From Sodiomyces alkalinus F11 (Eukaryota; Ascomycota; Sordariomycetes; Glomerellales; Plectosphaerellaceae), in contig NW_021167090.1 of assembly GCF_003711515.1 (NCBI RefSeq), positions 937,346 to 1,001,345 of the forward strand: a DNA stretch of 64,000 bases. Reading direction: 5' to 3'. The position numbers and the translations under genes were made by a program. Shown here in pieces: positions 22,991 to 35,462 of this stretch (the stretch's first letter is position 1; every line of letters begins with the position of its first letter). The notes below the pieces were generated by a model. The model saw only the letters and a list, made by a program, of their open reading frames with translations, did not search any database and was not told the origin of the DNA.

Positions 22991-23011
22991 CCCCAAGCCC
23001 CAAGCCCCAAG
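22991..23011. repeat. Tandem CCCCAAG repeat (3 copies)
   Basis: Three perfect 7-bp units follow ATG 22981 and lie in the putative leader of the gene at 23299. Confidence 0.85.
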
Positions 23012-23298
23012 CTCCCAACGTCTTCAGCCGCATCTCCCTTGTCACCGTCAAAATCGTTTATCACTGGTCTTTGTCCCTTCCCTAATTATCCCAATTCAGC
23101 CTCCACCACGTCGGCTTCCGCCCAGCTGAATCGAAGTGTCCTGACTATCCACACGGAGTCCTCCCGCCATTTCCATGCCCCCTTTCTCTCAGCCATCGAT
23201 TCGTATTTCTTTTCTACTATCACCTGCCATCACCCTCCGTCAACCTCAATCTCAGCCGATGAGCGACCCTACGAGATAACCCAAGAGTCCAACCCGCA

Positions 23299-26200
23299 AT
23301 GGCCACGGCCCCCTGCGAGAGCTTGCTCCAAGCCGGGGACGAACCTCTATACTGCGAAGCTGATCCGAGCGAAGTCCTATGGGAAGGTTCCGACGACGAG
23401 CAGTATCCAAGCCCAGCCCATCGCAAGTGGGCGTACGAGAAGTCCGCCGTTCGTTTCCTCGAGGGGGCACCCATACGGCTCCTCTCTTCCACGCTACAAG
23501 GCCCCTTCGATCAAGCCTCGGGCTGGGTCAATCCGTGGCGCTCCAAGAAAGGCTCGTTGAGGTCTCAATCCCGCACAACCACAACGACTGGCCCACGCAG
23601 ACGCCTTCACCGCGTCAGGGTTTCCCAGCGACTGGCCATAATACCATCTTCCGCTTCACCGTGTATCGACGACTCCTTTGCCGAAAACCACCCCAAGACA
23701 CGACCCGGCTCGGTCTGTCATCTCCCTAGTCCTGAAAGTCTCGACCGCCCTGCCGATATCCCACACCAGTATCTTGACGAGGATGAACTGGCAAAAGTGG
23801 AAACTTGGAGGAGCACGGTTGAACCCGAGAAGCCCAAGAAGGAAATCTTGTCCCCTAACACCCCGCGCAAAAGACCAGCCGGCACTTCCTCTTGGCTCAA
23901 ACGCCCCCATGGGAAACGATTGCGAACTAGCGAAAGTCTTGACGAAGAGGATATGGCATCAATGCTCGTGCAGAATGCCAACAGCAGCCCCAGTACACGG
24001 AAGCTTGTCAGCAGCCAGCTGTGGGACGATGTCTCGGGAGAGGACGAGCTGAATTTCGGTGTCCAGACGAGTTTGCGGAGTCCGGAGAGCAGTCAATCGT
24101 CCGACCGGAAGATCCCCACGCGCTGCGGCCCACTGGGGGCACCCCAGGGGCTCGTACGCGGCGTGGATCTCTCGGATGACGAGCTCTCGTGGCCGAGCGG
24201 CTCCACGGAGAAGAAGTCACGGACCTGGCCCGCCGCATCGGTCCGATCGCAAGTCTCGCACCGCCAACCATTGTCTGGCCCCAAGAGCAGTCCAAGCAGG
24301 CGGTTCCTCCGTTATGCCACGAATGCACACTCATCCCCCACGTCGAAGATGTCCAAGAAGAGGGCCGAAGCTAGAATGCAGGAGGAGGAGGAGGAGGAGG
24401 AGAACGCTTTGGAATTCGAGACGCAGCAAGACAACAGCTTCGTCTTCCGAGCTCGACGAAAGACGAACAAGACCGTTTCACCCCGGCGCGAGGTTGCTTC
24501 GTCTTTACCCGAGCCGTCCTTGTCACCTCGAGTGGTCGTCAAAGAAGAGAATCTGGACGACTCCCGGGTCGACAACGCCACAGACGATGCGGACAACGAA
24601 ACATTCGACGACGACGTTACCGACTTTACGTCCCTGGGCACCCGGGAGGAAGAAGAACTGGAGCTTCCGTCTCGAGACATATGTAGTCTCGAGAACGTCA
24701 GCTCGGACTTGCTTACTGATGCAAGCTCTACTACTGCCAGTAACCCGTCTCCCGAACCCGAACAAGCACAGATGGCCGAAAATACTTTCGCCGCCACCCA
24801 GCCCTCCACCCAACCAGCTTCGCCCGACCCAGCGAAACCTCAGCCACAAGCGTCAGTTTCAGGCGGCGCCGCGCCTTCCAACGCCCCAGCCATTGATGCC
24901 ATGGGCGAAGCTTCAGAAGAGGAGAGCCTGAGTCCCTCCCAACTCGACAGCCAACCAACCAAGGCCATCGACGTCGTTCCCAGCTCGCAACCTACGTTCG
25001 ACTCTGGCACGCTCGTCGAATGCATGGATGCTGAGGTGGCTAGCCAAGGCGACGAAATCGAAACGGACAACCTTCCATTGGCATTTGACGAGGAGGAGGA
25101 GTCTGCGCCCGATAACGAACGTCCTGGCTGTCTTGCGGGGTCGCCCTTGCGAGAAGACATACCCGAGCCGAAACAGGACCTCACACCTGCCCAGTTGCCA
25201 GAAACGAGTTTGCCGGTCGAGATGGAGATTGACGAAGATGTGTCGAACCACGAATGTGACGCTGACAGAGGAGTCGAAGAAGTCGAAGAAGTCGCGGACG
25301 TCGAGGAAGTTAAAGAAGTTGAGCAAGTCCAAGTAGTCGAGGAAACGGAAGAGGAGATGCCCGACGTGATTGTCATGGACGAAGTGGAAATGCAAGTCGA
25401 AATACCAACTTCCTCTTTGCCCCCCACGGCTCCGGCCACCGAAGAGAGGGCACAGGGCGTGGTCGCTACGGACAAGGCCGAACTCCTGACTTCTCTCTTA
25501 CCCAACATCATTCCGGAAACGGAAGAGAAGGCCCCTGATGCGATCGCCATGGCCGAGGCCGAAATTTCAAGCTCTTCCTTGGCTATCACGGCTCCAGTCA
25601 TCGAAGAAATAATGCCCGACATCATCGTCGCGAGCACGGTCGAAACTCCAATCTCCGAATCGTCTTACATGGCTCCCATCACTCAAGAGAGAACACCAGA
25701 CATAGTTACTACCAACGAGACCGAAAGTCCAACCCCTTCTTTACCTGATATGAGTCCGGTCACCGAAGAGAAAACCCCTGACGTGGTCGTTACGAACGAA
25801 GCCGAACGCCCGACCTTTGACTTACCTGACACGGCTCAGAAACCCAACCCCTGCGAATACGAGCAGGTAGGACAAGTCCGCCGCGAGACAACCCCACTCG
25901 AAAAAGCGGCATCTGAGGTCACACCGCTCGAGAGCCATGTCGGCGAGATCGAATCAGCTGAGGATGTGTCCCTCATTGTACCCGCTTCGCAGCAGAGCCC
26001 GTGGAAAGCCACCCAGGTGGTTTTTCCCCATGTCACGTCGCATGCGCACACATCTCATGATGGCCTCTCAAATCAGCTTCCTCCGGCCGAGACTGCCGCT
26101 CTGCGCGACGGGAGTATGGTGGCGCCATCTCAGGAAACGGCCTGGGACGAATCTCAGAATCCGGTCGTGGTCGCATCAGTCAAGAGGCTGTCAGATGTAC

Positions 26201-27142
26201 TCCGCATCGACGCACTCATCCACCACGACCCCATGGATGTGGATAAAAGGCACAAGACACAGCCAAGGCAAGCCGCGAGGCAAGCGTCCACGGCGTACAT
26301 TAGCCCGTACAGCAGCAGTAGCCAGAACTCGTTGGTGCCACCGTCGCAGCAGACTCCCTGGCAACCAGAAGCGTCACAGTTGGACTTGAGGCAGCAAATT
26401 GACTTCTCATCAAGCCAGAACAGTGCAGCCGAGGGTGCAACGCAACAGGAGTCGCAGAGTCCGTGGTCTAGGAGCTTCGACAGTATGCGCCTAGTTGCTC
26501 ATCACGCCCTCCGACTGGCCGGCATCGGTTTCAAGTCGTCGTTCGCTTCGCCGTCGCAACGCAAGACGGCCGAGAACTCGCAGGGGCAAGCAGCACCAGC
26601 GGCGCCGACAAATGAGAGTATCAGCAAGCGCATCATGGGCCCTACGCCCAAAGCGGCATACGTAAGCCCCTATCCACTACTAGACACACAACATACACCG
26701 ACGCCCGCGCCAGCCAAGGTCCCGACGGCTCCGGCTCCCACCAACATTACTCTCAGGGCTTTCAGGGACTTCCGATCCCCTTCCCCGGAACCCGCTCACC
26801 ACCCGACGGGCGAACCGAGGACCTCGCTCGGCCCTTGTGGCAAGAAACGCGGCATCCTGACCGACTCTTCAACGAGCCCGGGCTGTCCAGAGCGTCCCGC
26901 CAAACGAGTCTCCTGGGGACCCCTCCCTTGCGAGAGCGAGACCGGGGAGGACGACGGAGACAGCCGCGCCTTGCCGGCAACCACGCCCGCCATGCCATCT
27001 CCGTCCCGCGGCGGCGGCAGGGCAGCGTCTCCTCCCCCGGACCAAGCCCTCGCCGACCTACCGGCCAACCGGGAAGACGCGTTCCACGGGCACTTCAATG
27101 CGGTCAGGCTCCACGCCAAAGGTCACAGGCATCGCATCTTGC

Positions 27143-27178
<36 letters not shown>

Positions 27179-27492
27179 GTGGGCCCGAGAGCCCTGCGCC
27201 CACGGCCATGGCAGATGCGTTTTTGGCGGCCGATGAGATGGCGAAGGGGATACACGTGAACCAGGGCGCCGGGTCGGAGGGTGCCGCTGTTTCCGCGAAT
27301 GCCGAGAAGGCGAATGTCGAGAAGGACGTGGGGGAGTCGACTGAGGAGGAAATGGATGATGTCGATGCCGTCCTGCAGGATTTGGATGAGTATATTGAGC
27401 TCATTAGCGTCGAAGCAGATGTTGCGCGTGCCAGGTCGGAAAGGACGACGCGGAGCGCGCCGAGGATGGAGGGGTTGTTTCCCCTGGCGTAG
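23299..27492 (+). CDS. Large disordered fungal protein (1397 aa) with conserved N-terminus
   Basis: This is one open frame without introns. A conserved-looking N-terminal block (residues 20-80, with ILW/VLWEGSDDEQ, RLLSSTLQGPFDQ and SGWVNPWRSK) is followed by about 1300 residues of low-complexity acidic and Ser/Pro/Thr-rich sequence. Fungal proteins with this GPF...SGWVNPW block have sometimes been named protamine P1-like in databases. That name comes from composition and says nothing about function, so I do not adopt it. Visible internal features are polyE runs (near residues 357-366), an EEV/VEE acidic stretch (about 655-690), degenerate repeats of about 30-35 residues with the core TEEKTPD-VVTNEAE (about 690-855), QQTPWQ/QQSPWK repeats (about 890-1060), a polySer run near 1285 and a C-terminal DVDAVLQDLDEYIEL helix. 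Basic clusters KRP and KKR suggest nuclear location (inference). Confidence 0.8.
25380..25850 (+). repeat. Degenerate intragenic repeats (about 100 bp units) encoding TEE-TPD motifs
   Basis: Within the 1397-residue protein, successive segments repeat the pattern P-x(2)-EE-x-x-PD-x(2)-x-x(4)-E-x(2)-SSLP or similar. The last two copies (TEEKTPD/TERTPD followed by TNE) are the most alike. These are direct degenerate tandem duplications seen in translation. Confidence 0.6.
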
Positions 27493-30269
27493 CCGGACGG
27501 CTTCGCGCGGCTTATTCCGGGGCAGCACGGGAATTACAAGCCGAGGGGATAGGGGATGGATAATCGGGCAGGATACCCGGGCACGGGACAGTGTCCATGA
27601 GCCCCTTGTATCACCACCAACCAGGAGACGCCTATGCGGCGCTAAGATCATGAGGTCGAGGCATCTGTTCAGGGATGCCACGATCAACCTGCATGTCTGG
27701 TTTCATGCATGTTTTGCTAGCGAGCAGAGGAGTTTGGGAGGCTATTTGTTTTCGGGTATAATAATAACTGGGTTTGGTATGGAGGACCATCAGGTGTACG
27801 ATAGTTTGCTTGGACGTCTTGTCACATTACGAGGCCAGTATACCATACCATACTACATAATTCACATGAACATAGTAATCGTCTTTGCATCATCACTACG
27901 AGTTCTTTGTTGGGATTACGATGGAGATATGGTCGTCCTTGTCGACGGTCCCCTATCTCTCTCCCTTTTTTCCTTCCCTCCCTTTTCTCAAAGACAATAA
28001 GTAAGGGGGTCCGAGGAACGTAGAGCACGGCTCACAGACCATCCACATGGCTAATTCTCGCCATCTCTTTGGACACCACAAAGACGCTCGGCCGATGTTC
28101 GAGTCAGGGAGTATCGAATCAAAATGACGTATCGAAGGAATGCGGTCAACTGAGCTTATCCCACTTCGTCAGCCGGGGAGACGCATCAGCGACCATGGTG
28201 TCTTGAACGAGCCTTGGCCTTGTTTGGCATTCCATTCCCCGGTGAAAGAGGGATCCAAGTGATGCATTTCTGGAGGGATGGAATGGGGTAGCAAAAAGTG
28301 TTGAAGTGCTGTCTGGCGTTGTCTTTTGTTGAGAGGAAGGATGAGATGAAGTCGTCGCAGAGCCAGGATTGGAGACCACGTTGTGGGACGATTGGTGGGA
28401 ATTCAATCTTGACGTCTTGACTTCTTGACTTTTTGGTAAGAGACCCCCAGGTCCAAGTCTTTGATCCGTGGTCGGGCTGGATCCTTGCCCTCCCCGGACT
28501 ATGGCCTCTGGGAGTATCGGTACGAGAAACGTGTTCCGATGGCTTCGTATGGCGTGGCATTAACGGATGGATGCCCAGTTTTTATTAGTTGATTATGTAC
28601 TCCCCCAAAGTCATGGTCTTACTCTGGAGGTCTTGATGTCTGACAAGACGAAATTGACGAAATTGGACGCGGGCCGAAGCGGGAGACCGGCCGGTTTGAG
28701 GCCTCCCCGGGATGGTGGCTCATCCGATGCCCGTGCCAATGGCTAATAAGTCTATTGTCTGGATGTTCTGAAAAACGCATCTGTGTTAGGTACTCATTTA
28801 ATTCCCGGTCGGGTAAATGAAATCTTGGCCCTATCTGAAAGGAAGGGTTCATGGTAAAGTCGACTTTAGGCGGTAACAAGTAGATGGAATAAGTACGGAG
28901 TAGATGGAATGAGGGAAGGCATCGTCGTGATCGTTCTCTTCCCGTCTTCCCGTCAGTACCAAGTGATTATTAGGTACCTTCTTTGAAGAATAAGGTAAGG
29001 TAGAATCCCATCGTGACCAGGACATCGACATTAATATTTGTAAATGTTACGTTGCTCCGGTCTGGTTCCGTACTCTACCGGTATTCCTGTTCCGTAAAAA
29101 GTACCCTATGAAAGTGTTCCGTTCACGATGTTGTACCACTACTCCGTGTACCTGGGCACGTGGGAACCTGGATGGTCAGCAGTGGAGGCAGCCAAAGGCA
29201 AGGACCTCCAGGTATTACTTGGCACTTGGTGTCACAGTACGATACGAGATCATACAGTGATACAGGACGGAGAGAGCGACCTCCACAGATGTCATTCTGC
29301 AGACGGAGTACCATAAGCTTGGGTATCCATACAGGACCTTCTGTAGAAGCTATTATTTAGGTAATTGTTCCCCTCAATCTCAATGGTATCATCGTCATAT
29401 TGGGTAATGGTGATCGGGAAGACAGCAAACGGTCCCGCTCCCCCTCTTTTGTGGGTCCTTCTGGCCCTATCTGCGAAGACTCTGTAATTAGGTAGGTACC
29501 TTACACGTACATGTTAAGCTCCGCACATATCTGTCCATCCTTCGTGCGTTATACCGAAATACCGAAAGATAACAAAGTCTGTCTCGAAGCAAGGATTGAC
29601 ACCCTAGTGCCTGCCAAGTTCTAGAGTCGACTCTTCTAGTTTCCTAATAAACATTTGTACCCGAAGGCGCATTTTGACAAGCCTTTCGTTCCCGCACCTC
29701 GCCTCACTGAAGGCATCTATTGAGTATACTCTAACCCTAGCTTAATAGAAACTGCCTCCCACGTAGCGTGTATAAGTAGTAACTAAATCCTTTCCTATAT
29801 AAAATAGCTATAGATCGATTCCAGATCAACTTAGAGATGTCTTATAATGATATTGAATTTTTTTATATCGTGGGTGCTATTAGTGCAGTACGTTCCTCGA
29901 ACCTTCGTGTTTTACCCTTTTAGGTAAAACAGGAATATACCGCTTTGAACAATTAAACAGGGGTTGTATGGGGTAATTCTACATAGCCCCATCCAAGTGA
30001 CCCACGAAAAAAAGGCGTACAAAGCAAAATCTCCACAATACCGTTAATTTATGCCCCGACCTTTTTCCCACACGGTCCCAGCCTTAGGCATTTCTCTCCA
30101 TCTATCTCTCCTCCGCCCTTACTCGGTAGCACCTACCTAATCATCACTATCACTTTGCCGCCGCACCAACCACCGCCAACCACCGCCAACCATCACCACC
30201 ACACACACCCCAAATTTCCCTTATCGACGACACGACGCTCTTCATCCTTTCTCTCTCATCCTTCTGCGC
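27493..30269. other. 2.8 kb spacer, no gene seen; AT-rich right half
   Basis: It follows the disordered-protein gene and precedes kcs1. Minus-strand frames at 28186-28560 and 28619-28879 show no domain and no good splice partner. GGTACCT/CCTTAC words cluster at 28974-29500. From about 29640 to 30050 the DNA turns AT-rich with CTATAG and TTAATA words, resembling decayed repeat sequence. The last 200 bp (CCACCGCCAACC repeats) look like the kcs1 leader. Confidence 0.55.
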
Positions 30270-33200
30270 ATGCCCAATGTCCTCCTCATGTCCAGCTCGC
30301 ATCGGAACTTCGAAAATGCCGCACGTGCTACAACGATGAGACCTGCATCCGCTTCCACACCCGATGCCGATGCCCATGCCGCCACTGACACCATCCCGAC
30401 GTCCACGTCCACGTCCGCCTCTGTCTCTGTCTCTGCGTCTGCGTCGGAGTCTGCGTCCGAGTCTACATGGACAGCGCAGCCTGTCAGTAATGGGGAGAGG
30501 CATGAGAAGCATGAGAAGCTTGGGCTCGACAACGGCCTTGGTCATGCTGGCACCCATTCCTCTCCAGTCGGCGGTGAGACTGATAACCATAATAATGGCT
30601 CTGCTGCCCTTGGTCCTGACCATGACCAGGACCAGCATCGGGACCGAGACCGGGACCGGGACCCTTGTACTTTCCATGACCTCAAATCCTTCACCACCGA
30701 AGTTTCTTCTTCCTTCCCTCCTGATTCTGCACCTATCATCGAACCTGACATCCAACAAATCGACCACGACTCCATCACCCAATCACTACCCGCAGGACAG
30801 CCACATCCACTGTCACAGCCCCCTGCTCATCTCGCTTCCGTCCCTGTTGCTGGACCCGCAGCTGCCCAACCAGCTGGGCACGTCGCACTCCCAAACGCGC
30901 CTAGCAGCACCGGTACCGGCACCTGCACCTGCACCTGCCCCAGCACTATTACCACCACCACTACCACCACTACCACTGGCACCGGCACCACCACGACAAG
31001 TGCCACTGCCGCTCCCGCCTCTACCCAAAATAAGAAGACTCGCGGCCCTGCAGCCCTTGCCAGGCACTCCGGCCCGTCACTTCTGACACAGGCCTTGGCG
31101 AGTGCGCGTGGCATTCCTTCCGCTTCAACTTCCACATCCACTTCACCATCCTCCCACTCGGATGACTCGCGTCCCAAAACCACCCCAAGTCCACCCTCCC
31201 ATGCTGCTGCCACCGCCAATACTAAGAACAAACAGCCCTCGCCGCCGTCCGAAGTTGCGACGCCGCTTGCGACGCCGCCTTTTGCTACTACACTTCAGTC
31301 CCTGACTTTGCCTGCGCCCTCGATCAGCAACAGCTACGACAACAACAACAGCGGCAGCGACAGCGGCAGGGACAGCGGCAGTAATAACAATACTACCAAT
31401 CATAATAACAGCCACAATAGCGCAGGTGCCAACTCCCATGGTGTATCCCGCGAAAAGGGCGATCGCGCCTCAGTAACGCCTCGGACTGCTCCGACCATCA
31501 GTTCCGTGACCCCAGCCACCACTACCGCCTCGACGACGTCCGCTCCCATGGCCGCGATACTCTCCCCGGCCGCCCCTGTTGGCGCGCCCCCGTCATCCTA
31601 CGATGCGACCAATCTCGGCGACATCGCCGGCATGTTTGCCGACCGTCTCGCCTACAGTCGGGACTCCAGACACAGGGGGGTTTCTACTGGCCAACTTGAG
31701 AAGGAAACCAAGGACACTACGAACACGAAGACCACGGACGTGGTGGAATTCCCGCCTCGAAGTGGCTTCTCGCACTCGAACGGAACAACCACGCCGGCAA
31801 CTCGCCCTGCCGCTCATCCCGCCAACAACTCCGAGTGGAAGGATCTCCTCTCCGAGCTCCGAACTGTCTGCGCGTCCCGAACACCTGAACAACGCCTGCA
31901 GAAAGGTCCCGAGAAGATGTGGTCCATAGGCTCTGCCGGTAACCTCGACGGGGAGGAGGATGGTCAGGTCGAGAAGGCCGTGACCGAAGCCATGATGGGC
32001 ACCGAACCGAATGCTCGGAGCCGCAAGACGAGCCACAGCCTTCGCTTCTTCAGAGAAGGCCTCCCCAAGGTCTCCATGCCCCCCAAGATCCCCAAAGAGG
32101 AGAAGGAGAAGGGTCGTAAGAAGACCCATCGCCAGGCGGCCCCTAGCGATGCCCAATTGGTAGTTTCTGGGGGAGAGCCACCCTCGCACCCGGAAAGCTC
32201 GGAGACGTCCATGGATGACTTGGGACAGGGCGCGACGGCGGCCACCGCCTTGCCTTCGCCGCTTCTTGGCCCCCGCGACGAGCCCGAACGGGGCGTACTA
32301 CAGCGGGCGAAGACTTTCCCGGTTGATTTGACCGAGACTGCCCTCGACGAATCCAAGGCACGACGCGACTATTTCGGCTTGCGACGAAAGCACGGACAAA
32401 TGTTCGACGAGAGCGCCGATCTCTTCTCGCGAGAGCGAGCCGACGAGAACGAGGACGAGGACGAGGACCAGGACGAGGACGAGGGGGAGTCGACTCCGTC
32501 CACTCCGCGCGCTGCGGCCCATGACGTGGGTACGACGGAGCCTCGTTTCACCGAACACCGGCGGGGCTCGGGCGAAAGCACCGAAGTCGGAGACAGCCAC
32601 GAAGAAGGCGACGAGTCGGGTGAGGAGAAGATATCGTCTGCCGTCTTTGTGCCCCACCAGGGCCCGGACGAATCAGGAAGCGACGATAGCGACGTGGCTC
32701 CGAGCCTGAGACCGCCGCTGGGACCCCGGACTGCGACGCGAAATGGGGATTTCCACCCTTGGTTGGTCAAGGCCGACGAGCCGGAACCAGGGCCCGAAGA
32801 AGAGGAGGCGGTGGTAGAAGAACCGTCCCATCCCGGGAAGGAGACAGAGGAGACAGAGGAGACGGCGGCGGCGGCAGCGGCAGCGGCAGCATTAACGCCA
32901 GCAACGGCAGCTGAGGTGCAGGATGCAGCGCAGTCGAGGCCGAGTCGGGCACCCGAAGCTGCCCAGTCTGTCGTTGAGACAAAGCGAGACAAGCTAGATA
33001 AGCACCATTACCCCAGCAACGAGAAATCGGAGGAGACCAGGGAAGCACAGGCACCGAGAGGGGAGGTTGAGTTGCAACAAGATCAGCGGCAGGTGCACGA
33101 CCAACACGTAGGAATCAAAGAGGAGCCTCTAGAGGCAATAGAACTCATTCCCTATCGCCACCAGGTGGGCGGCCACACTACCCTCTGGCGCTTCTCCCGC

Positions 33201-35462
33201 CGAGCCGTGTGTAAGCAGCTCAACAACAGGGAGAATGAGTTTTACGAAAAGGTCGAGCGGCATCACCGTGACCTGCTGACTTTCTTGCCGAGGTGCGTAT
33301 CTGGCGTGGCGCCTTTCTTTTGTCTTTCTTTTTTTATTTCTTCCCTTCTNNNNNNNNNNNNNNNNNNNNNNNNNNNNNNTTCCTTTTGCCGTTAACGGTC
33401 TTGATCTTTGTCAGTGTTGCTAACGAACGAGCCTGTGGGTAGATACATCGGCGTACTGAACGTGACGTTTTCGAAGGAAGTCAGGCGCAAGTCGGTTGTC
33501 CATAAACGCGACGAAATTGCTTCGCTGGAGCGTCCACAAAATGGTGATCATGACGCGACACGGACGCCATCGGATCCCAATGCCGCCCAACCACGCAAGG
33601 AAGGCCGCTCGGGCGATACCATGCAGAACGGCGACCTCTCTCCGAGAGTGATCAGCCGTTCTCTGGCGTCCGGACAGATTCCCATCCCGACTGTTACATT
33701 CGACGACAACAAGCACATCCTCCCGCGCTATCTGCTCCAGCCGACGCCCCCGCCTTCTTTATCGGGCCGGAGTCGAAGCAGTTCGGCGGCAGCAACCCCG
33801 AACGGGGCCAGCGAACCCATCAATGTGCGAACCGAACGCCCCAAGCTGGAAGGGCGGCACGCGAACAGCTGGGGGGCCACGACCGTCAACAAGCGGCTCC
33901 GCAATGAGGTGTTCAACGATGCGTTCCTCAAGCAGCCGATCCCCGTGCGCAAGCATCGGCGACCGCATCAACGGTCCATCCCCCTCCGCATGCACCAGAT
34001 GGGTCGGGCGCCGTCGGATTCGGTGGCGTCGGCGCAACGTCAGGGCATATCGCAGGAAGTGACGACCCAAGTGGACCACCCACCGGCGGCGGAGAACACA
34101 GACGCGCAGAAGCCGGCCGGCGAGGAGTGCCTCGACGAGGCTGGAGCGTCGAAGCCCACGACGAGGAGCGACAGTGACGAAGACAACGTGCCGGACGTGA
34201 CGGGAACTAGTGCGCCCGAACCAGACACGCTCGGCGAGCAGATGAGCTCGGACCACAAGAAGAGGAAGCGTCGGTACTCGGGCAGCGCTCTGCGGAGGAA
34301 GCCGCGCGACGTGATGGACTCGAGGGGTCGTTTGAAGTACTGGGAACAGGCGGACGATGCGCGCATCAAGGGCGATGACGATGGCGACGAGACTACTGCC
34401 ACGACGAGATGTGCCCTTCCGGGTCGCGAGGAAGCGATTGAATCTTTGACGACGAAGCCGACGACGACGACGCAAGGTAACGGCATCGCCCACAGCCAGG
34501 AGAGGGACGGCATGCCGCAGGAGGTGTCTGCTTCGGCGGCCGTGGAAGCGCCGGCAGCACCAGCACCGATACAAGAATTCGAAAAGATCCCCCGGCCGGT
34601 CAACCCCAAGGAGGCGCAGATCCAAGGGCGGAAGGACTGCCGGGCCGAGCTGTTCCTGCTGCTGGAGGACCTGACGGCGGGGATGAAGCGGCCGTGCATC
34701 ATGGACCTCAAGATGGGCACGCGGCAGTACGGGGTGGACGCGACGCCGAAGAAGCGCAAGTCGCAGCAGGGGAAGTGCGCGCGGACGACGTCGCGGCAGC
34801 TCGGGGTGCGGGTGTGCGGGCTGCAGGTGTGGGACGTGCCTTCGCAGTCGTACGTGTTCAGGGACAAGTACTACGGGCGCGGGCTGACGGCGGGGCGCGA
34901 GTTCCAGGCGGCGCTGACGCGGTTCCTGTACGACGGCGTCGACGCGGGGAGCATCCTGCGGCACATCCCGACGATCCTGGCCAAGCTGGACCAGCTCGAG
35001 TCGATCGTGCGCGGGCTGGACGGGTACCGGTTCTACGCGGCCAGCCTGCTGATGTTCTACGACGGGGACACGGGCACGGGCACGGGCACGGGGGCCGGTG
35101 GGGAGTATGATACGGCGGTGGAGGACTCGACGACGGATTTCGCGACGGATACGGAGGAGACGGCGGCGGCATTGAAAGAGAGGCGGCGGCGTCGGAACAA
35201 GCGGGAGATTGATTTTAAGATTGCGGACTTTGCCAATAGCCTGACCGAGGGCGACTTGGCGGAGGGGAAGCCGTGTCCGCCGCAGCACCCGGACGAGCCG
35301 GACTGGGGGTTCATTCGGGGGCTGCGGTCGCTCCGGCGGTATTTCCTCCGCATCCAGAGGGATGTTCGGGCGGAGATGGGGCTGGTGGGGGCGCGGAATG
35401 GGGCGGATTCAGAATGGTTTTTGTTTGAAGAGGAGGAGGAGGAAGGGTGTGTGAGTGAGTAG
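30270..35462 (+). CDS. kcs1: Inositol hexakisphosphate kinase (Kcs1/IP6K family), 2 exons, assembly gap in intron
   Basis: The model is join(30270..33292, 33443..35462), 1680 residues. Joining CCG-AG to A-TAC gives FLPRYIGVLNVTF, exactly as expected for IP6 kinases. The intron GTGCGT...GTAG contains 30 Ns. Family motifs are: MDLKMG after PCI (the PxxxDxKMG inositol-binding/catalytic motif), RDKYYGR, ASLLMFYDG (SLL motif) and DFKIADFANS (metal-binding DF near the end). The kinase turns IP6 into 5-diphosphoinositol pentakisphosphate, which regulates phosphate homeostasis through SPX domains, ribosome biogenesis and telomere length (established for yeast Kcs1). The first 950 residues are a long disordered Thr/Ser/Pro-rich tail with dipeptide repeats. 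Only HTTLWRFSRRAVCKQL at about residue 970 resumes conserved sequence. Start choice: the first ATG of the frame, with another Met six codons later. Confidence 0.93.
33350..33379. other. Assembly gap (30 N) inside the kcs1 intron
   Basis: This run of N lies next to a T-rich tract. Its true length is unknown. It lies wholly in the inferred intron, so the protein model is unaffected. Confidence 0.95.

Larger units (their letters stand above)
22251..23298. promoter_or_regulatory. Shared divergent promoter region of cdc11 and the 1397-residue protein gene
   Basis: This is 1048 bp between two divergent start codons. It contains a tandem GGGTTGA array (22366-22390) on the cdc11 side and a CCCCAAG array (22991-23011) on the other. 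It also contains TACGGAGTAG near 22647 and a pyrimidine-rich leader from 23060. A 34-codon open frame starting at ATG 22981 and stopping at 23086 lies upstream of the 23299 start and would be an upstream ORF if transcribed. Confidence 0.55.

Noticed and set aside
33759..35288. 509-codon frame on the minus strand opposite kcs1
   Set aside because: It is an Arg/Leu/Pro-rich shadow of GC-rich kcs1 coding sequence. It has no domain, and the plus strand carries unmistakable IP6K motifs.
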